From: Clostridia bacterium | GTDB taxonomy: Bacteria > Bacillota > Clostridia > Oscillospirales > CAG-272 | DNA length: 44,084 nucleotides | NCBI GenBank assembly: GCA_017450945.1 | Contig: JAFSSP010000014.1 | Coordinates: 1 to 44,084 of the forward strand | Direction: 5' to 3' | Shown: positions 39,542 through 44,084 of the stretch, piece by piece | Layout of the letters: each line of letters starts with the position of its first letter | Numbering within the stretch: position 1 is the first letter of the stretch | Made by a program: the position numbers and the translations under genes | Notes under the pieces: generated by a model | Databases searched by the model: none | Seen by the model: only the letters and a program-made list of their open reading frames with translations | What the model was told of the DNA's origin: nothing

Positions 39542-39952
39542 TTATTGCTTGGGATTGATCAGATCGGCCAGCGTGATGCCGTCGAGGTAGTCGTCGATCA
39601 CCTTTTGAAGACCTGTCCAGACCGGCAGGGTCTTGCAGGCGGCGCGGCGGGTGCAAGAATTCTGCCCGCCCTCAAGACAGGCGACCGGTGCCGTCGAGCC
39701 TTCGGTGGCGCGCAGAATTTCGCCCACCGTGTAATCGCCGGGCGCTTTTGCAAGGCGGTAACCGCCCTTGTAGCCGCGCGAGGTGGCAAGAAGTCCCGCA
39801 CGCGAAAGCTCGGGAATGATTTGTTCGAGGTATTTTTTGGAGATCTCCTGACGCTCTGCAATCTCCTTGAGCGAGACGTATCCGTCTCCCTGACATTCTG
39901 CCAGGTCTGCCATCATGCGCAGGGCGTAGCGGCCGCGTGTGGAAATGGTCAT
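39542..39952 (-). CDS. Rrf2 family regulator (IscR/CymR-like)
   Basis: The 136-residue protein starts 'MTISTRGRYALRMMADLAE' with a winged helix ('VSLKEIAERQEISKKYLEQIIPELSRAGLLATSRGYKGGYRLA'). Three cysteines in 'CLEGGQNSCTRRAACKTL' are spaced as in IscR, so it may carry a [2Fe-2S] cluster. A CymR-like cysteine sensor is the alternative. ATG at 39952 with GAGGGGTG upstream is preferred over GTG 39961. It precedes cysK-nifS-nifU. Confidence 0.93.
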   Translation of the reverse strand: MTISTRGRYALRMMADLAECQGDGYVSLKEIAERQEISKKYLEQIIPELSRAGLLATSRGYKGGYRLAKAPGDYTVGEILRATEGSTAPVACLEGGQNSCTRRAACKTLPVWTGLQKVIDDYLDGITLADLINPKQ

Positions 39953-39980
39953 GTTTTTCACCCCTCTTTTTTATTACCCT

Positions 39981-40009
39981 ATTTTACCATAGGTTTGATA
40001 GGTTTTCAA
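39981..40009 (-). promoter_or_regulatory. rrf2 promoter with repeated operator half-sites
   Basis: On the minus strand TTGAAA (40004-40009) and TAAAAT (39981-39986) are 17 bp apart. AACCTAT occurs twice as a direct repeat inside this stretch (complement of 39989-39996 and 39998-40006), the same core as the cysK palindrome, which suggests autoregulation. Confidence 0.78.
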
Positions 40010-40027
40010 GAGGCGCGTAAAAATTTC

Positions 40028-40705
40028 TCAGTCGGTTTTCAAAGCATAGCCGTAACTGCGGGCAAACGCGGCGGCATAAGAATTCTCCGCGCAAACGAAT
40101 TGCAGATTTTTGGAGCAGTTTTCAAACGCGCCGTAACCGATCCTTTCCACCGAGGCGGGGATGAAAACGCTTGTCAGATTGGTGCATCCCGAAAAGGCGA
40201 ACCAGCCGATCTCTCTTAGGCCATCCGGAAGGACGACCGAGGAAAAGGAGGAATTTGCGAAGGCGCTCTCGCCGACGGCGATCACCGCTTTTCCGTTCAG
40301 CGCGGCCGGGATCTCCAGAGTCTCGCCGCCATCCGACACCCCGGTGATCACAACGCCATCGTCTTTTTCTTCGTGGAACCAGACGGTCTCGGGTGGTTTT
40401 GGATTGGAAACAGGTTCCGGTGCGTTGGCTTTTGCATCGGTTGGTATGCTCTCTTTTAATTCCTGCAATCTTTTTTCATATGCCGAGCGCTGCAGATAGA
40501 GCTGTACCTTTGCGGCGGTCAATTCGGTTTCCAGATCTTCTGTGCGAGATTTGTAATAGTCGAGTTGCAGACGGAGCGAGGTGACTTCGTCGGGCGAAGC
40601 GCTTTGATTTGCCGATTGTTCGGCAATATCTTTGCAGGCAAGAACGGCAAAGCAGAGGAAAAGCAAAACAAGCGAGAACAGCAGGATCTTTTTTGATCGT
40701 TTCAT
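40028..40705 (-). CDS. Leucine-rich repeat lipoprotein
   Basis: The 225-residue protein has a lipoprotein signal with lipobox 'VLAC' (about residue 24), then a coiled coil (about residues 40-90, 'LRLQLDYYKSRTEDLETELTAAKVQLYLQ'). A Pro-rich hinge and a short BspA-type LRR_5 domain of about four repeats follow ('AFSGCTNLTSVFIPASVERIGYGAF'). It should be displayed on the outer face of the membrane. The ATG follows AAGGAGG. Function unknown. Confidence 0.85.
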   Translation of the reverse strand: MKRSKKILLFSLVLLFLCFAVLACKDIAEQSANQSASPDEVTSLRLQLDYYKSRTEDLETELTAAKVQLYLQRSAYEKRLQELKESIPTDAKANAPEPVSNPKPPETVWFHEEKDDGVVITGVSDGGETLEIPAALNGKAVIAVGESAFANSSFSSVVLPDGLREIGWFAFSGCTNLTSVFIPASVERIGYGAFENCSKNLQFVCAENSYAAAFARSYGYALKTD

Positions 40706-40815
40706 AAAATCCTCCTTTTTTATGGTTGTCCGCCTTTATCCTAACATATAGGAAGAGAAAAAGAATGGGAAACCTGTCGCATGCCCCGTTTTTTTTCCTA
40801 CTTTTTGAAAATCTC

Positions 40816-40844
40816 TTGACTTTCTTTTCTTCCTTCTGTATAAT
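40816..40844 (+). promoter_or_regulatory. tRNA promoter
   Basis: TTGACT (40816-40821) and TATAAT (40839-40844) with a 17-bp spacer lie 11 bp before the tRNA. Confidence 0.88.
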
Positions 40845-40855
40845 AAAATCCTGAC

Positions 40856-40932
40856 GGCCCATTAGCTCAGTTGGTCAGAGCTCCCGGCTCATAACCGGTT
40901 GGTCCAAGGTTCGAGACCTTGATGGGCCACCA
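40856..40932 (+). tRNA. tRNA-Met (CAT anticodon)
   Basis: The 77-nt gene folds as a cloverleaf. The acceptor stem GGCCCAT/ATGGGCC is perfect, the D arm is GCTC...GAGC, the anticodon loop CTCATAA gives CAT, and the T arm is CAAGG-TTCGAGA-CCTTG. CCA is encoded. One pair of the anticodon stem (C-T) is mismatched. A CAT anticodon can also mean tRNA-Ile2 with lysidine; the general sequence favours elongator Met. Confidence 0.93.
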
Positions 40933-40962
40933 TCTAAGTAGTACGAAAATGCTACGCACAAC

Positions 40963-41001
40963 AAAAACCACAAGATATGGTTTCCGTATCTTGTGGTTTT
41001 T
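40963..41001 (+). terminator. tRNA terminator
   Basis: AAAAACCACAAGATA and TATCTTGTGGTTTTT form a perfect 15-bp stem ending in T5. The right arm is repeated once more at about 41004-41020. The stretch 41021-41160 holds no supported gene. Confidence 0.85.
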
Positions 41002-41175
41002 GCTATATCTTGTGGTTTTTACGCAAAAAGCGAGTGCTTCAGAATCATTGATTTTGACTGCTGTCTTTTTGCGTTTTTTCAAAAAAACAGGTTTTGAACC
41101 AGCGACTTTCGTTCAAAGCCTGAAATCCGGCGGGTAAATAACTGCTCAAAAAATGAATTTCATAATTATTCAGTA

Positions 41176-41207
41176 GGTCGTGTGGATATTTCCTCACGGC
41201 CTTTTTT
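41176..41207 (+). terminator. Short terminator before the integrase remnant
   Basis: GGTCGTG pairs with CACGGCC (one G-T pair) and is followed by T6. What it terminates is unclear; it may come from the decayed element. Confidence 0.6.
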
Positions 41208-41264
41208 CATATAAAATTATATTTATGAAGGCGAAAAAATAAAAAACAGAAAAGGAGTGCAAAC

Positions 41265-41667
41265 ATGAAGTACAAAGATTGGTTACAGGAGTGGCTCGAA
41301 CACTACATCGAACCTACGGCAAAGATTAGGACATATAATCGGTATTCTGAAATCGTGAGGCAACATTTGATTCCAAAACTCGGGGAAAGCGAGATGGATG
41401 AAATCACACCGATTGTCCTACAACATTTCGTTACAGAGTTGTTGCAAACAGGGAATTTGAGAACAGGGAAAGGATTGTCGGCAAACTCTGTCGGTAGCAT
41501 CATCAATGTGATGCAAAATTCGTTGCGGACGGCTTATCAACTCGGTTATACAAAGGAATACAGCGCGGACAAGATCAGACGACCAAAGATACAGGAAAAA
41601 GCGGTCAGTTGTTTTTGATGACCTATCCGAGCAATACTCTTTGATCGAAGAAAAAATTGAAATTTGA
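41265..41667 (+). pseudogene. Truncated, frameshifted tyrosine integrase
   Basis: The first 117 codons encode the N-terminal SAM-like DNA-binding domain of a phage/ICE integrase ('DWLQEWLEHYIEPTAKIRTYNRYSEIVRQHLIPKLG', 'ELLQTGNLRTGKGLSANSVGSI'). At 41612-41616 a run of five T causes a frameshift; removing one T restores 'DDLSEQYSLIEEKIEI' before a stop at 41667. The whole catalytic domain is missing. It has an AAGGAG site and lies 330 bp after a tRNA gene, the usual place for such integrases. The stretch 41668-41962 holds no supported gene. Confidence 0.82.
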
Positions 41668-41962
41668 TGTGTTTTTATTGCGACTTTTTCAAGACATTTG
41701 CATGAACTTCCCGTGATATTTAGATGCGTTGTCGCTTGTGTTCAACAACGGATCGCCTTTGGCAATATATTTATGAATTGGCAAGAGATCTGCTTCCCGG
41801 GGAGGAAATACTCCCTGAAAACGATTACCCAGGAGGATTTGAAGCTAAAAAGTGAAAGTTCAGGAATTAAATAATAAGAAAATGATAATTTCCTCTTCCA
41901 ATTTGTCGAAAAAATGTGCGTTTTGAGATAATCTCGAAATCCACACCCTGTTTTATCAACAC

Positions 41963-42010
41963 AAAAGGCGAACAGATGAATCTTCTTTTCAGAAGATCAT
42001 CTGTTCGCCT
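41963..42010 (-). terminator. Terminator of the second surface-protein gene
   Basis: The same hairpin as at 1743-1790 in the opposite orientation, with one substitution in the right arm. Read on the minus strand it ends in TTTT. Confidence 0.85.
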
Positions 42011-42047
42011 AAATTGTTTCCTTATAGCGAATTACGCTAAAGAAGGA

Positions 42048-44084
42048 TTATTCGGTCGTCTTTTTCTTCTTTTTGACTACGAAGAATACGACGATGCAGG
42101 CCGCGATAATCACGACCGCGATAATAAGGATCCACAGCCAGATGAACGACACGTCTTTGTACATCAAAGAATACGTGGAGAACTTATCGGTCTCAAACGA
42201 TACGGTATCTTCGGTGGATTCGCCGAGGACCGTCGTCTCACCGTTGTGAACACGAACGACGTAGAAAGTTCTCTTGATGCCCGGATTGGTGCTGCGGAGT
42301 TCCTCCGGGACTGTGATCGTGACCTTGATCATGTTGCCCTCGGTGTCGTGAACTGCGATAGCTTCGCTTTCACCGATCTGCTTGAGCAGAGACAGGTCAA
42401 GATACATCCCGACCTTCATACCCGAGGTTTCAGCTTCTTTTTCGATCTCGGCCTTATCGCCCGTGGGAACCGTCTTTTCATCGACAGCAATGATTTCAAG
42501 ATAAACCTTGACCTCTTTGCCCTCGTCCATTGCTCGCTTTTCCTCTTCGGTCAAAATAGCGTTTGCAACATCCTCGTTGATACCCTCAACGTTCATTTCG
42601 GGAGCGTTCTCGTCGATGTTGACGTCGGTTTCAACGTGCGTTGCGCAGATAGTAAGTTTTGCGCCGGTGAAGTCCACAACGTAGTTGTTGCCGGCCGTGA
42701 GAGTGCCAAGCGTGATCGCATAGATACCAACGGCTTCGCCCTCGGCTCTTGCAAGAGAACCGGTGAGCGTATCGCCCGCAAGCAGTCCCTCAACCGTGTA
42801 GGTCAGTTCGGGATCGGCGGTTTCAACGTCTTTCTTCTGGTCGTTTGCAACGATTTTTATATTCTTTGTGCCAATGGTCATCGTAGCGCCGGTGAAGCTC
42901 AAAGAATAGTTATCGCTTGCCGCAAGAGTGTCCTGCGTGATCGCATAGGTTCCGGCGTTTTCGCCCACTTCTCTTGCAAGAGAACCTGTGAGCGTGTCGC
43001 CCTCAAGCAGTCCCTCGACCGTGTAGGTCAGTTCAGGATCAGCATCGCCGTAAACCTTGCTCAGATCGTTTGCGGTAACGGTGACAGCCTTCTTGGTGAT
43101 CGTGAAGATGCCGTTCAAGGCAACCACGTCATAGTTGGGATTCTCACCGAGAGTGACAGTAATGATATACTCGCCGGCGTTTTCGCCCTGAACTCTTGAC
43201 AGCGTGTAAGCAAGCGCATCGTCTCCAACGAGTCCGATCGCCGTTGCAGTAAGCTCGGGATCTTCATCGCCGTAGGTCTTGCTCTTGGCATCGGCGGTGA
43301 GAGTAACGACTTTCTTGCCAATGGTCAGTTTCGCGTCTGTTGCAGTCACTTCGTAGTTCGGGTTTTCGCCCAGCGTTACCGTGATTGCATATTCACCGAC
43401 GTTATTGCCTTCGGCTCTCGACAGCGTATAGTTGATGATATCGGTTCCGACAGTGCCTTCAACGGTGGCGGTCAGTGCAGGATCGGCTTCGCCGTAAGTC
43501 TTGGACTTGTTGGCAGCAGTGACGCTTGCGGCTTTCTTGCCGATGGTCAGTTTCGCGCCTGTAACGGCCACTTCGTAGTTCGGGTTCTCACCCAACGTTA
43601 CCGTGATCGCATAATCGCCGACGTTATTGCCTTCGGCCCTCGACAGCGTGTAGTTGATGGTGTCTGCTCCGACGGTTCCTTCAACGGTAGCAGTCAGTGC
43701 GGGATCGGCTTCGCCGTAAGTCTTGGACTTGTTGGCAGCAGTGACCGTAGCCGCTTTCTTGCCGATGGTCAACTTTGCATTCGTAATGGCAACTTCATAG
43801 TTCGGGTTTTCGCCCAGCGTTACCGTGATCGCATAATCGCCGACGTTATTGCCTTCGGCTCTCGACAGCGTGTAGTTGATGATATCGGTTCCGACAGTGC
43901 CTTCAACGGTAGCAGTCAGTGCAGGATCGGCTTCGCCGTAAGTTTTTGCCTTGTTGTTGGCAGTGACCGTAGCCGCTTTCTTGCCGACGGTCACAGTCAC
44001 GTTCACGTTGCTGACAGTATTATAGTTCGCGGTATCCGCCGGAGTGAAGTTCGCAGTAAAGGTATTGCTACCCACGTTGCCCAC
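42048..44084 (-). CDS. MBG-repeat surface protein with C-terminal membrane anchor (5' end outside the window)
   Basis: The frame is open to the window edge, so the N-terminus and signal lie beyond. Six MBG-type immunoglobulin-like repeats of about 74 residues are visible, with the pattern 'K.VTVTA..KSKTYG.ADP.LT.TVEG...D....LSR..GE..G.YAIT...L....NY.V....A.LTI'. A domain of about 170 residues follows, then a membrane helix ('FIWLWILIIAVVIIAACIVV') and a basic tail ('KKKKKTTE'). MBG domains occur in bacterial adhesins. The C-terminal region is distantly like that of the surface protein at 1-1707. Confidence 0.88.
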   Translation of the reverse strand: MGNVGSNTFTANFTPADTANYNTVSNVNVTVTVGKKAATVTANNKAKTYGEADPALTATVEGTVGTDIINYTLSRAEGNNVGDYAITVTLGENPNYEVAITNAKLTIGKKAATVTAANKSKTYGEADPALTATVEGTVGADTINYTLSRAEGNNVGDYAITVTLGENPNYEVAVTGAKLTIGKKAASVTAANKSKTYGEADPALTATVEGTVGTDIINYTLSRAEGNNVGEYAITVTLGENPNYEVTATDAKLTIGKKVVTLTADAKSKTYGDEDPELTATAIGLVGDDALAYTLSRVQGENAGEYIITVTLGENPNYDVVALNGIFTITKKAVTVTANDLSKVYGDADPELTYTVEGLLEGDTLTGSLAREVGENAGTYAITQDTLAASDNYSLSFTGATMTIGTKNIKIVANDQKKDVETADPELTYTVEGLLAGDTLTGSLARAEGEAVGIYAITLGTLTAGNNYVVDFTGAKLTICATHVETDVNIDENAPEMNVEGINEDVANAILTEEEKRAMDEGKEVKVYLEIIAVDEKTVPTGDKAEIEKEAETSGMKVGMYLDLSLLKQIGESEAIAVHDTEGNMIKVTITVPEELRSTNPGIKRTFYVVRVHNGETTVLGESTEDTVSFETDKFSTYSLMYKDVSFIWLWILIIAVVIIAACIVVFFVVKKKKKTTE
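43306..43973 (-). repeat. Three nearly identical 222-bp MBG repeats
   Basis: Units starting (on the minus strand) near 43973, 43751 and 43529 are almost the same at DNA level, while the next three toward the C-terminus are diverged. This points to recent duplication or homogenization, and to a possible copy-number change or assembly collapse. Confidence 0.8.

Noticed and set aside
41085-41140. A tRNA-like piece on the minus strand (GCTGGTTCAAAACC resembles a T arm)
   Set aside because: No acceptor or anticodon stem can be formed; at most a decayed tRNA fragment left by an integrated element.
41725-41860. An open stretch of about 40 codons with Trp/Tyr/Leu-rich start after the integrase remnant
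   Set aside because: No start codon with a ribosome binding site and no family match; probably a gene fragment.
41916-43199. A plus-strand frame of 427 codons opposite the MBG-repeat gene
   Set aside because: It is a mirror of the repeats on the other strand and includes the terminator hairpin; no domain is seen.

Overview
The window looks like chromosome from an uncultured, endospore-forming, gut-type Clostridia (Bacillota). The reasons are a cotJABC spore-coat operon, HprK-type carbon control, near-consensus sigma-A promoters with 17-bp spacers, strong AGGAGG ribosome binding sites, BspA-type leucine-rich repeat proteins and long repetitive cell-surface proteins. No 16S gene is present, so genus cannot be given. 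No CRISPR array was found.

Layout. (1) 1-1790: 3' end of a surface protein made of 66-residue helical repeats, with a C-terminal membrane anchor and terminator. (2) About 1800-7880: an integrative mobilizable element. It holds a HigBA-type toxin-antitoxin pair, unusual alternating short-repeat arrays on both sides of that pair, a twin-hairpin oriT candidate, a MobL/MobP-type relaxase, and a Tn4451-like TnpV / small proteins / TnpW-like / TnpX-like large serine recombinase block. (3) 7935-23588: core genes: cotJABC; hprK with an intracellular LRR protein; a PpiC-like foldase, an unknown membrane-anchored protein, mutL and tgt; fumC with a tyrosine-phosphatase lipoprotein; a MATE exporter; the UPF0237/UPF0210 pair; a small membrane protein. 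(4) 23587-32938: an AraC-type regulator divergent from an operon for uronate or uronide breakdown (two TIM-barrel isomerase/epimerases, two Gfo/Idh/MocA oxidoreductases, UxuA, an SDR, a GH28-like beta-helix protein, a KDPG-aldolase-like protein), ending in an RsmJ-like methyltransferase. (5) 32946-36820: a dispersed palindromic repeat, then the iron-uptake operon feoA-feoA-feoB-small Cys-rich protein, under a promoter whose spacer is a DtxR-like operator, divergent from a DtxR-family regulator. (6) 36826-40009: nifU, nifS, cysK and an Rrf2 regulator, with a shared palindromic motif in the cysK and rrf2 promoters. (7) 40028-41667: an LRR lipoprotein, tRNA-Met(CAT), and a dead tyrosine integrase. 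(8) 41963-44084: a second surface protein (MBG-type repeats) on the minus strand.

The two surface-protein genes converge on the window interior. They share an almost identical terminator and 3' flank of about 110 bp in inverted orientation, so about 40 kb of chromosome lies between inverted repeats. The strongest candidates for something undescribed are the alternating repeat arrays beside the toxin-antitoxin pair and relaxase, and the uronate operon with its doubled oxidoreductase and isomerase genes, which could support oxidative, non-hydrolytic glycoside cleavage.
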